Below, piece by piece: positions 32,059 through 43,855 of a DNA stretch of 52,214 nucleotides. Position numbers and translations under genes: made by a program. Source of the DNA: JAYFRE01 sp034926235 (GTDB lineage: Bacteria; Pseudomonadota; Alphaproteobacteria; Rhodospirillales; Magnetospirillaceae); assembly GCA_034926235.1 (NCBI GenBank), contig JAYFRE010000071.1:1-52214 (forward strand). The letters run 5' to 3'. The number at the start of each line of letters is the position of its first letter. The stretch's first letter is position 1. The notes under the pieces are model-generated. The model saw only the letters and a list, made by a program, of their open reading frames with translations, had not been told where the DNA came from and ran no database searches.

Positions 32059-33228
32059 TCAGCGTTCTTGCAGCGTTTTTTTCGTCAAAGGACGGGCCGC
32101 GGCGGCGACGGCGATCATGGCGGCGGCGATGCCGGCAAAGGCGGTGGCAAGGCTGCTGATGTCCGCTATGAATCCGATTAGCGCCGGGCCGGCCAGGATG
32201 CCGGCATAGCCCAAGGTCGTCACGGCAGGAATAGCCAATGTTGCCGGCATGACCTTCTGCTGCCCGGCCAGCGAGAAAAGGGCGGGGATGATGTTCGCGC
32301 ATCCTCCCCCGATCAGCGCGCAGCCGAACAGGGAAACAGCCGGATGGTCGATCAGCGTCATGATCAGGAAACCGGCGCTGGCGACCAATGATCCCAGTGC
32401 AATTGTCCGGTATCGGCCCAGGCGGCGGACTTGGCGGTCTCCGAACAGGCGCATCACGGTCATCGCCAGGGAAAAAAGCGCGAAACCCCAGCCGGCTTGC
32501 GCAGCATCCATCCCCCGCGTTCCGGTCAGGAACACGGCACTCCAATCCAGAATAGCGCCTTCGCATAGGAAGGTGATGAAGCAGAGCAGACCGATGAAGG
32601 CCACGACACCCCGGGGCCGGGCGAAAGCGGGCGTGCTGTGCGCGATACGGTCGGTGCGCCAATGGGCGGACACGGAAAGCAAAAGGCCGAACACAACCGC
32701 CGTCGCTGTCGCGGATGCCGTCAAGGGCGACAGACCCAGGCTTAAGAGAGCGGCCATCGCCGCCGCTCCGGTCAGTCCGCCGATGCTGTAAAAGGCGTGG
32801 AAACCGGACATCATCGCGCGGTCGCTGTCGCGTTCGACCATCACCGCCTGGACATTGATCGCGCAATCCATGGCGCCGATGCCGATACCGAAGATGAACA
32901 GCGCCGCGGCCAGCAGCGCCGGCGTCTCAATCCAGGACAGGGCCGGCAGGACGGCGCAGATCAACAGCGTCGCCGCCATCAGAACCGTCCGGCATCCCAG
33001 CCTCGCCGTCAGGGCTCCGGCCAGGGGCATGGACAGCAACGCGCCGGCCCCCAGACCGAGAAGAACCAGCCCGAGCTGGGCGTCGTCCAGCCCCGCCCGT
33101 TCTTTGGCGAACGGAACCAGCGGTCCCCAGGCGGCAAAGGCCAGGCCGGGCATGAAAAAGGATATCCGCGTGGCGTGCTGCTGCGCGGGAAGCGGGCTTG
33201 GAATGGATCGTCGCTGAGATGAGAACAT
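32059..33228 (-). CDS. MFS transporter
   Basis: 389 residues with about 12 hydrophobic segments, typical of the major facilitator superfamily. Between TM2 and TM3 is ALTARLGCRTVLMAATLLIC, the place of the family A-loop. It begins FFMPGLAFAAWGPLVPFAKE and resembles the YbjJ-like group. Substrate cannot be inferred. It stands alone, convergent with the alpha/beta hydrolase gene. Confidence 0.85.
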   Translation of the reverse strand: MFSSQRRSIPSPLPAQQHATRISFFMPGLAFAAWGPLVPFAKERAGLDDAQLGLVLLGLGAGALLSMPLAGALTARLGCRTVLMAATLLICAVLPALSWIETPALLAAALFIFGIGIGAMDCAINVQAVMVERDSDRAMMSGFHAFYSIGGLTGAAAMAALLSLGLSPLTASATATAVVFGLLLSVSAHWRTDRIAHSTPAFARPRGVVAFIGLLCFITFLCEGAILDWSAVFLTGTRGMDAAQAGWGFALFSLAMTVMRLFGDRQVRRLGRYRTIALGSLVASAGFLIMTLIDHPAVSLFGCALIGGGCANIIPALFSLAGQQKVMPATLAIPAVTTLGYAGILAGPALIGFIADISSLATAFAGIAAAMIAVAAAARPLTKKTLQER

Positions 33229-33314
33229 AACTTGGAGCGTCGCTGGGAAACGTCAATGCGCGGGCATTTTTAGCCCCCCGCCAGGGAACGCCCATGGAAT
33301 ATATCATGTCGTTC

Positions 33315-33360
33315 GCCTGCAAGGGTGGGCTCCGCTGTGGCGGAACCTGCCCTTGCAGGT
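33315..33360 (-). terminator. Long hairpin downstream of ettA
   Basis: CCTGCAAGGG and CCCTTGCAGG form a perfect 10-bp outer stem with an inner CCGC-TGTG-GCGG stem. It lies 15-60 bases beyond the ettA stop. No T tract follows, so either a Rho-assisted terminator or an RNA-stabilising structure. Confidence 0.5.
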
Positions 33361-33374
33361 GTGGTTTTCCGGGT

Positions 33375-35057
<1,683 letters not shown>

Positions 35058-35171
35058 CGATCCTCCGGAACGCGCGGCTATTCTGAAAACAAGAGCGAGG
35101 TGTAGCCGATGACGCCAGCCGGGGCAACCGGTTAAGACGCCCGGCGCAGAACCGTCATTCCCGTCAAGGCG

Positions 35172-38100
35172 TCAAGGTTGCAGCGATTTGTCGATCTGGG
35201 GATGGAGGGTGTCCTCTCCGGCGGGCGCGGGATCGGCTTCCTTGGGGCGGACCTGAGTGCCGCTGTCGTTGCTGAACAGATCGAAGAACTGGCGCAAAAA
35301 TCCCGGGGTGAGCACCGACAGCGGATTGACCGAAACGGACGGGTCCGAGGTGGGGCCCTTCAGGGAATAGTTCATGGCGATGATCCCACCGCCTTTCTCG
35401 GCCGAAAACAAGCCCCCGATCAGAGGAATGCGGCTGAGCGCGTTGTTGACGGCATAAAGCGGCACGATCGTGCCTTCCAAGGCCAAACGGTCATGGGTCA
35501 GATCGATCTGGCCTTTGGCGGTCAGCCCCAATTCAGTGCCCGAGGTCCGGGCGTCGGACAATTCGATGACGCCATCGGTCAGGGTGAAGGGTGCGATCAA
35601 GGTCGAGAAATGGATGCCGCTGCCCGACAGGACATCCAAAGCGCCGGTCAGCGCGGCAACGGTCAGCAGCCGGGCCAGGGCAGGGGCCTTGACCAGCCGG
35701 TAGTCGCGGATGGTCGCCATTCCCTTGAGCGGGTTGTGCGGGGCGGAATCGTCGAAGGCCCCTTCAAGGGTCAGCCTGCCGCCGACGACATCGTTGAAAA
35801 TGTCGAGGGCGCGGAACACGCCGCCCGCATCCTCGGCTGAGGCGTTGAGTTTGCGCCGGCCGGCTCCGGCAGGAGCGATCGAAACCGAAAAGGCCGGCCC
35901 TTCGGCCAGACGGCCATTGATGGCGACCTGCCGCCACAGCGCATTGCGGCGGGACATTTCGGCATCGACATTCACCAACTGGCCGTCATTGGCGACCCAG
36001 ATTTGGGAGAAACGGGCCGACAGAATCAGGGGCGTCGATTCTTGGTCGTCGGAAGCGGCGGCGATTGGCGGCGTCCAGCCTGCGGGCGGATCGGTAGGGG
36101 CGCCGCTGATCAGCTCGCGGGCGTCGAAAATACCCGAGAAATGCAGATCGACAGGCCCGTTCGGCTTGAAGGCGACCGTGCCTTGAAGGTCGGAGCGGTT
36201 CCATTGCGCCTTGGTCAGGACGATCTCGCTCAACCGTCCTGATTTGAAGGCGACGCGGCCCTCGACCGCCAGATCGCCACGAGGGGAAGCGGCGGCAAAG
36301 AACGGAATTTCTGTCAGCGCGCCCTTTACGATGCGGATGCTGGCCTGGGCCTGGCCGGGTGCGCCCTTTTCCTTGACCCAGTTGAGGTCGGGCAAGGCCA
36401 TGGCGGTTTGGGCGAGATCGGCTTTGACCGTGATATCGCCCTTGCCGCCCGCCGTCATGACCGCCGTGACATCGACCGGGGTGGGGCCGGTCATGTAGGG
36501 GGGCTGGAATGGGATGCTGTCCAGCCCGATTCTGGCCCTGGCTGCGTCGTCCAGCGACGCTTTCAGCGTATAGCGGCTGGTGAAGGCGGCCTTGGACGAA
36601 AAATTTTCATGCCAGGTGATGTCGGACGGTGTGCCGCCCAGCAACGCCTTGCCTGACATATCCAGCCCCTTGGTGTCGACGGTCAAAGTCAGCACGCCTT
36701 CGGCCAGATCTTGGCCCAACAGGATGTCTGGTATGGCAACGCCGGTGGTTTCCGCGGCCACTTTGACGCCGACATCGTCCAGACGCAGATCCTTGAGCAA
36801 CGGGAATTTGATCGAAAGATCGGTCAGCGCGTCACCTTTGACCACCTTCGGGTCGATGCCAAGACTGGTGGCGTAGCCCAGCGGCTTGGAATCGACGACG
36901 GTCAGCGCGTCGGTGACCGGTCCGGCGATTTTAAGTGTTATGTCGGCGGTGGGGATGGGATCGGACAGCCCGCCCAGAATGACGGTCCCCTCGCGCACCT
37001 TAAGCCCCTTAAGCTCGCCGGCATGGACCGAGATCGTGAAGGCGTTCATATCGAAATGGGCGGTGGCGGCGGCATTGCGGACGACCGGCATCGGCGCCAA
37101 ATATTGGACGGTGACGCCGCTGGCCGATAATTCACCACCCAGCTCGTCGATCTCGGCGTCGTCCAGGGCCGCGCCGGACGGCACATGCCCTTTGAGCGTG
37201 ATGGAGGCGTTACTCACCTTTCCGTCGGACAGGTTGGTTACGACCCAGTCACGGGCGTCGGGGGCCAGGGCGGCTGGCCAGACGCCCTGAACGGCGTTCG
37301 TCGCCAGATCGGCGAGTGTGGCGGAGGCCTCGAAACGGGGCGCGTTCAGAAAATCGTCGATCCGCGCGGTCGCGTTCAGAACCGGTCCATCCAGATCGAG
37401 CTGGAAGGAATCGAGGCTGACCGAATTGCCGCCCTCTCCCATCCGCACCGTGCCTTTGGCCTGGATGGCGCGCACGGGCAGAGTTGCACCGGGCGCATCC
37501 GGCGTCGCGGGCAGGTCGATTTGCCCGGAATCGCCGGTCAGGGAAAATTGCGCCCGATTCAGCCCCTGAAACGATCCTTCGGCGGTGATCGAACCGTGAA
37601 ACGGCACACGGAGCGCCGATAACGGGGCCCAGGACGGATCGACTTCGGCGAAATCAGCCGGATGCAGGTTTGAAAACAGAAGCGTGCCGGACAGTGCGCC
37701 GCCATGGCGCGGGAAATGAGCGTCGCCTTTGATCGCAAAAAGGCCGTCTTGTCCCGCTACGGACAGATCGAGCCGGGCGACGAGTTCGGCCCGGTTGCGC
37801 CTGAGGACGAAATCGATTCTGGGCGCTTTCCAGGTGCGCCCGATCATCCTGTCCTCGACGGTTAAGGTGCCTCCGGCGATTTCGATCCGGCGTATCTCGG
37901 CGGTCAGGGGTGTGTCGCCGGTTCCGTCCAGATAAGAGAGGAACCTTTCCTGGGTCAGGGGCAGGGAGGATCGTACGGCGTCCGCATCCGTATCCGTATC
38001 CGTGTCCTTCGGCTCGGCCCCAGGCTTGCCGCCGGCGGACAGGCGGAGGCTGCCATCGGTGTCGCGGACCAGATATAAAGCGGGTTCGATCATTTCCAGG

Positions 38101-38438
38101 CTGCGCGGCGCGATGGCCCCGCGCAGCAGCGCGGAAAAGGACAGAGTCATGTTCATTTCGGGAATGACCGCCGCGACGGCGCCGTCGGGCGTCAGAATCC
38201 GCGCCATCGTGACCCTGATATCGACGTCGCGGTTCTTGTTGTCCCGGGTCAGAACGGTGCGTTCGAGCCGGACGCTGGCGTCTGAGGTGGACAGGGCGTT
38301 TTCGATATAAGGGGTCAGGAAATCAAGGTCGATCGGCCCTTGGGACAGGCGCAGCGCCAGCCATGCGGCCAGGATCAAGGCGCTTATGGCCAATCCTCCG
38401 AGACCCCTGAAAAAAATTCTTACGGAGCGATGCATCAA
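35172..38438 (-). CDS. AsmA/YhdP-like envelope protein (DUF3971)
   Basis: 1088 residues. One N-terminal membrane anchor (GLGGLAISALILAAWLALRL, about 11-30) is followed by a very long periplasmic, beta-rich region, and the C-terminal AsmA-like part contains GVIELSDARTSGTELGLTAK and GGGIIAMNYSLKGPTSDPSV, typical of YhdP family ends. YhdP, TamB and AsmA-like proteins form hydrophobic-groove bridges for phospholipid movement to the outer membrane. It diverges from glnE with closely spaced starts. A second ATG one codon in is also possible. Assignment to the superfamily is firm, to YhdP orthology less so. Confidence 0.85.
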   Translation of the reverse strand: MMHRSVRIFFRGLGGLAISALILAAWLALRLSQGPIDLDFLTPYIENALSTSDASVRLERTVLTRDNKNRDVDIRVTMARILTPDGAVAAVIPEMNMTLSFSALLRGAIAPRSLEMIEPALYLVRDTDGSLRLSAGGKPGAEPKDTDTDTDADAVRSSLPLTQERFLSYLDGTGDTPLTAEIRRIEIAGGTLTVEDRMIGRTWKAPRIDFVLRRNRAELVARLDLSVAGQDGLFAIKGDAHFPRHGGALSGTLLFSNLHPADFAEVDPSWAPLSALRVPFHGSITAEGSFQGLNRAQFSLTGDSGQIDLPATPDAPGATLPVRAIQAKGTVRMGEGGNSVSLDSFQLDLDGPVLNATARIDDFLNAPRFEASATLADLATNAVQGVWPAALAPDARDWVVTNLSDGKVSNASITLKGHVPSGAALDDAEIDELGGELSASGVTVQYLAPMPVVRNAAATAHFDMNAFTISVHAGELKGLKVREGTVILGGLSDPIPTADITLKIAGPVTDALTVVDSKPLGYATSLGIDPKVVKGDALTDLSIKFPLLKDLRLDDVGVKVAAETTGVAIPDILLGQDLAEGVLTLTVDTKGLDMSGKALLGGTPSDITWHENFSSKAAFTSRYTLKASLDDAARARIGLDSIPFQPPYMTGPTPVDVTAVMTAGGKGDITVKADLAQTAMALPDLNWVKEKGAPGQAQASIRIVKGALTEIPFFAAASPRGDLAVEGRVAFKSGRLSEIVLTKAQWNRSDLQGTVAFKPNGPVDLHFSGIFDARELISGAPTDPPAGWTPPIAAASDDQESTPLILSARFSQIWVANDGQLVNVDAEMSRRNALWRQVAINGRLAEGPAFSVSIAPAGAGRRKLNASAEDAGGVFRALDIFNDVVGGRLTLEGAFDDSAPHNPLKGMATIRDYRLVKAPALARLLTVAALTGALDVLSGSGIHFSTLIAPFTLTDGVIELSDARTSGTELGLTAKGQIDLTHDRLALEGTIVPLYAVNNALSRIPLIGGLFSAEKGGGIIAMNYSLKGPTSDPSVSVNPLSVLTPGFLRQFFDLFSNDSGTQVRPKEADPAPAGEDTLHPQIDKSLQP

Positions 38439-38522
38439 GCTCCCTTTTCCCGTGATGCGCGATTGACCCAGGGGCGAGATTTGCCCAGTCTGTTACAAAA
38501 CTCAACAACAAGGGATCGGCAG

Positions 38523-41495
38523 GTGGCTTTTTCACTCGATCTTGGTGCGCTGCCGGCCCCTTTCGATGTCGGAATGGCGACACGTAATCTGGACCGCTGG
38601 CAGGATTGGACCAAGGCGGAACCGGGCCTGTCGGCGGCTTTGTCGCGGCGGCTTGAAGACGACGCGGCGGCGCGGGCGCTGATGGTGGCGCTGTTCGGCA
38701 ACAGCCCGTTTTTGTCCCAATGCCTCCTGGCGGAACCCGGTGTTCTGGAAGCGATGCTGAAAGAGGGGCCGGATGCGTCCTTCGATCGGCTGATAGGGAA
38801 TCTGCGTCGGGAGGCGGACGCAGAACCGGACACGGCGCGGCTGATGCGCCTGCTGCGCATCGCCAAGCGCCGCGCGGCTTTGCTGATCGGCATGGCCGAC
38901 ATCGCCGGAGTCTGGACGCTGAAGCAGGTCACCGCCGCCTTATCGACGCTGGCCGAGGCCGCGTTGTCGCTGGGATTGAGCCACCTGTTGCGCAAGGCCC
39001 ATGAACAAGGCGACATCGTCCTGCCCGATCCCGCCCGTCCAGAGGAAGGATCGGGCGTGGTCGTCATCGGCATGGGTAAGCTGGGCGCGGTCGAACTCAA
39101 TTATTCCTCGGACATCGACATCATCGTCTTCTACGACAGTGACCGGATCGATTATCGGGGCCGCCGCTCGGTGCAGGAAATGTGCGTCAAGATGACGCGC
39201 GAATTGGTCCGGCTGATGGAAGAACGGACCGCCGACGGTTACGTATTCAGGACCGATCTCAGGCTCAGGCCCGATCCCGGTTCGACCCCGCCCGCGATCT
39301 CGCTGCTGGCGGCCGAGACCTATTATGAAGGGTTCGGCCAGAATTGGGAACGCGCAGCCATGATCAAGGCCCGTCCGGTCGCGGGCGACCGCACCGCCGG
39401 AGACGCCTTTCTTACCCTCTTGAACCCGTTCATCTGGCGTAAATATCTCGATTTCGCCACCATCCAGGACATCCATTCGATCAAGCGCCAGATCAACGCC
39501 CATCGGGGCGGCGGGCGCATTGCCATCGCCGGGCACAATATCAAGCTGGGGCGCGGCGGCATCCGCGAGATCGAATTCTTCGCCCAGACCCAGCAACTGA
39601 TCTGGGGCGGACGCGATTTCAGTTTGCGCACATCCCGGACGCTGGAAGCGCTGGCGGCGCTGAACGCGGCCGGACATGTCACCCAGGAGGCCAGCGACGC
39701 GCTGAGCGAAGCCTATGGCTTCCTGCGCCGGGTCGAACATCGTTTGCAGATGATCGACGATCAGCAGACTCAGACTCTGCCGAACACCCCGGAAAAGCTG
39801 GCGGCGCTCGGCGTGTTTCTGGGCTATGCGGGGGAAGAGGATTTCGCCGCTGCGCTGGAAACCCAGTTGCGCCGGGTCGAACATCATTATGCCCGCCTGT
39901 TCGAGGATGCGCCGTCCCTGGCCGGAGACGGCGATCTGGTCTTTACCGGCGGTTCGGACGATCCCGGACCGCTGAAGACCCTGGCGGGCATGGGATTTTC
40001 AGACCCCGCCGCCGTGTCGGGGGATATCCGCGGCTGGCATCATGGCCGTATCCGCGCCACGCGCAGCGCACGGGCGCGCGAAATGCTGACGGAACTGACG
40101 CCGGCGCTTTTGAAGGCGCTGGCGGGCAGCGGCGAACCCGACCTCGCCTTCCGGCGCTTTTCCGTTTTTCTGACGGGTCTTCCCGCCGGGGTGCCGTTGT
40201 TCTCGATGTTCAAGGCGCGTCCCGGCTTGCTCGATTTTCTGGCCGAGATCATGGGCGATGCGCCCCGGATCGCCGACGCCTTGTCGGCGCGGCCCCGGCT
40301 TTTGGATGGTGTGCTGTCGCGCGATTTCTTTGAACCCTTGGGGCCGCTTCCCACCCTGCGGGAGGATTTGGAGCGGATGCTGGTCCAGGCCGGCGAGGAT
40401 TTCCAGGAATTGCTGGACAGCGTGCGGCGTTGGGCCAGCGAACAGAAATTCCGCATCGGCGTGCAGATCCTGCGCAACCAGATTACGCCGGACCAATCCT
40501 CGCGCCATCTGACCGATATCGCCGAGGCGGTCCTGGGCGCGGTTCAGGATTTCGTGGAGCGGGAGTTCCGCCGTCTTCATGGCGGTTTTGCCGGTCCCGG
40601 GGCGGCGATCGTCGCCATGGGCAAGATGGGCGGGCGCGAGATGACGCCCAGTTCGGATCTGGACCTGATTTTGATCTACGAGACGGACCCCGGCCAGGAC
40701 CAGTCCGATGGCGCGAGGCCCCTGGACCCCAGCGTCTATTACGCCAGGCTTACGCAGCGGATCATCAACGCGCTGACGGTCAAGACTGCCGAGGGAACGC
40801 TTTACGAGGTGGATATGCGGCTGAGGCCCTCGGGCAGTTCGGGGCCGATCGCCGCCAGCCTGGAATCCTTCATCCGCTATCACGATTCCATGGCTTGGAC
40901 CTGGGAACATATGGCTTTGACCCGAGCCCGGATCGTTTCGGGCCGCCCCGAACTGGCGGCGAAAATCGAAGCCGTGATCCGCCGCACCTTGTCGGCGCGC
41001 CGGGACCCGGACCGCCTGGTCGTGGATGTGATGGAAATGCATGAGCGCATCCGGCGCCAGCATGGCACGGACAATCCTTGGGACGTCAAATATCGAACGG
41101 GCGGCTTGATCGCCATCGAGTTCATCGCGCAATATCTCCAATTGCGATGGGCGTCGGATTGCCCCACACTTTTGCATACCGCGACCCGCGATGTTTTGAA
41201 GGAAGCCGGACGGCTGGGACTGATCGGTTCGGACGATGCCGGACGTTTGGACGAAGCATTGGGGTTGTGGTCGGCCATTGGGCTGGTGTTGCGCCAGACC
41301 CTGGATGGGCCTTTCGACGAAAAGGGCGCGCCCGAACGGGTGCTGGCGCTTCTGGCACAAGCGGCGGGCCAGCCGGGTTTCGCCCAATTGACGGTGTGGA
41401 TGGACGAATGCGCGGCGGCGGTTGCGGCGGTCTTCGCCCGTCTGATCGAGGAACCGGCGCGGGCCATCCTGTCCGCCGCCACGAAGGAGAATTGA
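38523..41495 (+). CDS. glnE: Bifunctional glutamine synthetase adenylyltransferase / adenylyl-removing enzyme
   Basis: About 990 residues from GTG 38523, preceded by AAGGGA. Two nucleotidyltransferase domains: the first with GMGKLGAVELNYSSDIDIIV near 185-205, the second with AMGKMGGREMTPSSDLDLIL near 700-720. GlnE adds and removes AMP on glutamine synthetase under control of PII. Between and after are helical GlnE domains (FGQNWERAAMIKARPVAGD; AWTWEHMALTRARIVSG). The frame is open further upstream, with an ATG at 38430 that would overlap the divergent gene's start; the family start favours the GTG. The peroxiredoxin gene follows 5 bases after its stop. Confidence 0.94.
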   Translation: MAFSLDLGALPAPFDVGMATRNLDRWQDWTKAEPGLSAALSRRLEDDAAARALMVALFGNSPFLSQCLLAEPGVLEAMLKEGPDASFDRLIGNLRREADAEPDTARLMRLLRIAKRRAALLIGMADIAGVWTLKQVTAALSTLAEAALSLGLSHLLRKAHEQGDIVLPDPARPEEGSGVVVIGMGKLGAVELNYSSDIDIIVFYDSDRIDYRGRRSVQEMCVKMTRELVRLMEERTADGYVFRTDLRLRPDPGSTPPAISLLAAETYYEGFGQNWERAAMIKARPVAGDRTAGDAFLTLLNPFIWRKYLDFATIQDIHSIKRQINAHRGGGRIAIAGHNIKLGRGGIREIEFFAQTQQLIWGGRDFSLRTSRTLEALAALNAAGHVTQEASDALSEAYGFLRRVEHRLQMIDDQQTQTLPNTPEKLAALGVFLGYAGEEDFAAALETQLRRVEHHYARLFEDAPSLAGDGDLVFTGGSDDPGPLKTLAGMGFSDPAAVSGDIRGWHHGRIRATRSARAREMLTELTPALLKALAGSGEPDLAFRRFSVFLTGLPAGVPLFSMFKARPGLLDFLAEIMGDAPRIADALSARPRLLDGVLSRDFFEPLGPLPTLREDLERMLVQAGEDFQELLDSVRRWASEQKFRIGVQILRNQITPDQSSRHLTDIAEAVLGAVQDFVEREFRRLHGGFAGPGAAIVAMGKMGGREMTPSSDLDLILIYETDPGQDQSDGARPLDPSVYYARLTQRIINALTVKTAEGTLYEVDMRLRPSGSSGPIAASLESFIRYHDSMAWTWEHMALTRARIVSGRPELAAKIEAVIRRTLSARRDPDRLVVDVMEMHERIRRQHGTDNPWDVKYRTGGLIAIEFIAQYLQLRWASDCPTLLHTATRDVLKEAGRLGLIGSDDAGRLDEALGLWSAIGLVLRQTLDGPFDEKGAPERVLALLAQAAGQPGFAQLTVWMDECAAAVAAVFARLIEEPARAILSAATKEN

Positions 41496-41500
41496 CGGTC

Positions 41501-41965
41501 ATGACGATCGAAGCCGGCGCGAACGCTCCCGATTTTACCTTGCCCACGGATGGCGGTTCCAGCGTCACGCTTTCCGCCCTAAAAGGCCGGACCGTGATCC
41601 TTTATTTTTACCCTAAGGACGACACGTCGGGCTGTACCGCCGAAGCCTGCGCCTTTAAGGAAGCGCTGCCCGATTTCTCCGGCGCGGGCGCGGTCGTCAT
41701 CGGCGTGTCAAAGGATTCGCCGTCGCGCCACGACAAGTTCAAGGCAAAATATTCCCTGGGCTTCACCCTGGCCTCGGACGAAGAAGGGCGGGTTTGCGAA
41801 GCCTATGGCGTGTGGGTCGAAAAAAGCATGTATGGGCGGAAATATTTCGGCATCGAGCGCAGCACCTTTCTGATCGATGGCCAAGGGCGGATCGCCAGAG
41901 TGTGGCGCAAGGTGAAGGTTGCGGGCCATGCGGCGGAGGTTCTGGCCGCCGCGCGGGCGCTGTGA
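41501..41965 (+). CDS. bcp: Thioredoxin-dependent peroxiredoxin, BCP family
   Basis: 154 residues from ATG 41501. Peroxidatic and resolving cysteines are in DDTSGCTAEACAFKEAL with the CxxxxC spacing of atypical 2-Cys BCP. FTLPTDGGSSVTLSALKGRT, ILYFYPKDDTS, RHDKFKAKYSLGFTLASDEE and ERSTFLIDGQGRIARVWRKV complete the fold. It reduces H2O2 and lipid peroxides using thioredoxin. It lies between glnE and anmK, all close together on the plus strand, so probably one operon. Confidence 0.95.
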   Translation: MTIEAGANAPDFTLPTDGGSSVTLSALKGRTVILYFYPKDDTSGCTAEACAFKEALPDFSGAGAVVIGVSKDSPSRHDKFKAKYSLGFTLASDEEGRVCEAYGVWVEKSMYGRKYFGIERSTFLIDGQGRIARVWRKVKVAGHAAEVLAAARAL

Positions 41966-41983
41966 CGGTGGTGCGTTAGGGAG

Positions 41984-43102
41984 ATGGCGGCTTCTCTGGT
42001 CGTGCTCGGACTGATGTCCGGGACCTCGCTCGACGGCGTGGATTCGGCCCTGATCGTCACCGACGGCGTGCGCGTCGAAAAAACCGGGCTGGCTTGCACA
42101 CGGCCCTATGACGGTCCGTTCCGCGCCCGGCTGCGCGCCATTCTGGGCGGGGAAGGGCCGGTGGCCGAGGTGGAGCGGGATCTGACCCTGATCCATGCCG
42201 ACGCCGTGCGCGACCTGCTTGCCCGCGCCGGGTTGAAGCCCAGGGATGTCGACGCCATCGGTTTTCATGGCCATACCATCCTGCACCGTCCCGACCTGAA
42301 CCGGACCTGGCAGATCGGCGATGGCGCGCTGCTGGCGAAATTGTCCGGAATTCCGGTCGTCAATGACTTCCGCAGCGCCGACGTCGCCTTGGGCGGGCAG
42401 GGTGCGCCCTTGGTGCCGGTCTATCATCGCGCGCTGGCTCCGGCGACCGAAAGACCGCTGGCGGTACTCAATCTGGGGGGGGTCGGCAATGTTACCTGGA
42501 TCGGCGAAAACGACGAATTGATGGCGTTCGACACCGGGCCGGGCAATGCGCTGATCGATGATTGGGTTCTGGCTCATACCGGCAAGACGATGGACGAGGA
42601 TGGCCGCCTGGCCGCCGAGGGCCGCGTCGATGAGAAGGTGCTGGCGGTTTTCCTGCGTCATCCCTATTTCCAGAAACCGCCGCCCAAATCGCTGGACCGG
42701 GACGATTTCGCGGCGCTTACCGGCCCGCCGACTGCGCGGTTGTCGGCGGCGGACGGTGCGGCGACGCTGACCGCCTTCACGGCCGAATCGGTGGCGCTGG
42801 CTGAACGGTATTTCCCGGTCCCGCCCGTCCGCTGGCTGGTCTGCGGCGGCGGACGGCGCAACCCGGCGATCATGCGGGCCTTGCAGGCCCGGCTGTCAGT
42901 TCCGGTTCTGCCGGTCGAAAGCCTGGGCTGGAACGGCGATGCGTTGGAAGCGCAGGCTTTCGCCTTTCTCGCCGCGCGTTATTTGGCCGGATTGCCGGCG
43001 ACATTCCCTGAAACCACCGGCGCGTCCCGTCCGGCCTTGTGTGGCCGCAGCCATAATCCGGGGCCGTGCCGGGATCGGCCGCGGCGGGAGATCGGGTTCT
43101 AG
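41984..43102 (+). CDS. anmK: Anhydro-N-acetylmuramic acid kinase
   Basis: 372 residues of the AnmK family. The N-terminal phosphate-binding segment GLMSGTSLDGVDSALIVTDG, AIGFHGHTILHRPD, VNDFRSADVALGGQGAPLVP, LNLGGVGNVTWIG and FDTGPGNALIDDWVL are all present. It phosphorylates and opens 1,6-anhydro-MurNAc during peptidoglycan recycling. GAG stands a few bases before the ATG. The C-terminal 20 residues are unusually basic and proline-rich. Confidence 0.95.
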   Translation: MAASLVVLGLMSGTSLDGVDSALIVTDGVRVEKTGLACTRPYDGPFRARLRAILGGEGPVAEVERDLTLIHADAVRDLLARAGLKPRDVDAIGFHGHTILHRPDLNRTWQIGDGALLAKLSGIPVVNDFRSADVALGGQGAPLVPVYHRALAPATERPLAVLNLGGVGNVTWIGENDELMAFDTGPGNALIDDWVLAHTGKTMDEDGRLAAEGRVDEKVLAVFLRHPYFQKPPPKSLDRDDFAALTGPPTARLSAADGAATLTAFTAESVALAERYFPVPPVRWLVCGGGRRNPAIMRALQARLSVPVLPVESLGWNGDALEAQAFAFLAARYLAGLPATFPETTGASRPALCGRSHNPGPCRDRPRREIGF

Positions 43103-43154
43103 CCGGACCGTGACGGCGTTTTTGTCCGCGATGGCGTGTCGAGCGAAAGAATTC

Positions 43155-43628
43155 ATGACGGCATCCGCTCTTCCTTCTTCGGTTTTGTTTCTGTGCGACC
43201 GCAACGCCATTCGTTCTCCCATGGCTGCGGCCCTGTTGCGCTCCATTCATGGCGCGTCGGTCTGGGTCCGGTCGGCCGGGGTGGCCAAGGGGGAGGCTGA
43301 TCCGTTCGCGGTGGCGGCGATGGCGGAAATCGATCTCGATATCGCGGGTCACGTTCCCACCATGGTCGGCGATCTTGACGAGTCGAATTTCGATCTGATC
43401 GTGGCGCTGTCGCTTGACGCTCTGCTCAAGGCCGAAACGATGACGCGGACGACGGATTGCCAAGTGGCGTTCTGGGAGGTGGAGGACCCTTCGCGGATCG
43501 AGGGCAGCCGGGACGTGCGTATGGATGCCTACCGATCCCTGCGCCACGCGCTGTTGGGGCGGATTCTGGACCGGTTTCCCTTGGACGGCGCGCCGCATCC
43601 GCCGATGGAGACGAAAATCCCGTCATAG
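43155..43628 (+). CDS. Low-molecular-weight protein tyrosine phosphatase family protein
   Basis: 157 residues from ATG 43155. Phosphate loop SVLFLCDRNAIRSPMAAALL has the CX5R signature (Cys-Asp-Arg-Asn-Ala-Ile-Arg). The general-acid region is EVEDPSRIEGS, with the Asp-Pro of the family. The loop differs from the textbook CxGNxCRS, so substrate (phosphotyrosine, or arsenate as in ArsC) is uncertain. Co-directional with anmK after a 52-base gap. Confidence 0.85.
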   Translation: MTASALPSSVLFLCDRNAIRSPMAAALLRSIHGASVWVRSAGVAKGEADPFAVAAMAEIDLDIAGHVPTMVGDLDESNFDLIVALSLDALLKAETMTRTTDCQVAFWEVEDPSRIEGSRDVRMDAYRSLRHALLGRILDRFPLDGAPHPPMETKIPS

Positions 43629-43637
43629 GGGGCAACA

Positions 43638-43665
43638 GTGGAAAAACTTGCCCAAGCTTTTCCAC
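43638..43665. repeat. Long palindrome after the phosphatase gene
   Basis: GTGGAAAA-A-CTTG..CAAG-C-TTTTCCAC, a nearly perfect 28-base inverted repeat starting 9 bases after the phosphatase stop. It may form a terminator hairpin. It also includes TTTTCCACA, one mismatch from a DnaA box. Confidence 0.5.
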
Positions 43666-43855
43666 AATTGGCGCTCATCCTGATCTCGAAACCGATCTAG
43701 AGCTTGCGCGGTTTCGCCGTTTTCCAACAGGCCTCGCCAGAGGCCGTCGCGTCCGCTCCCCAGGCTTTCCGGGGCAAAAAAGCGCGAAAACGGCTTTCGT
43801 TCCGAAAATGTCCGGCCCGCATCTGGATCGTTGGGACGGACGGATGATCGAGGGA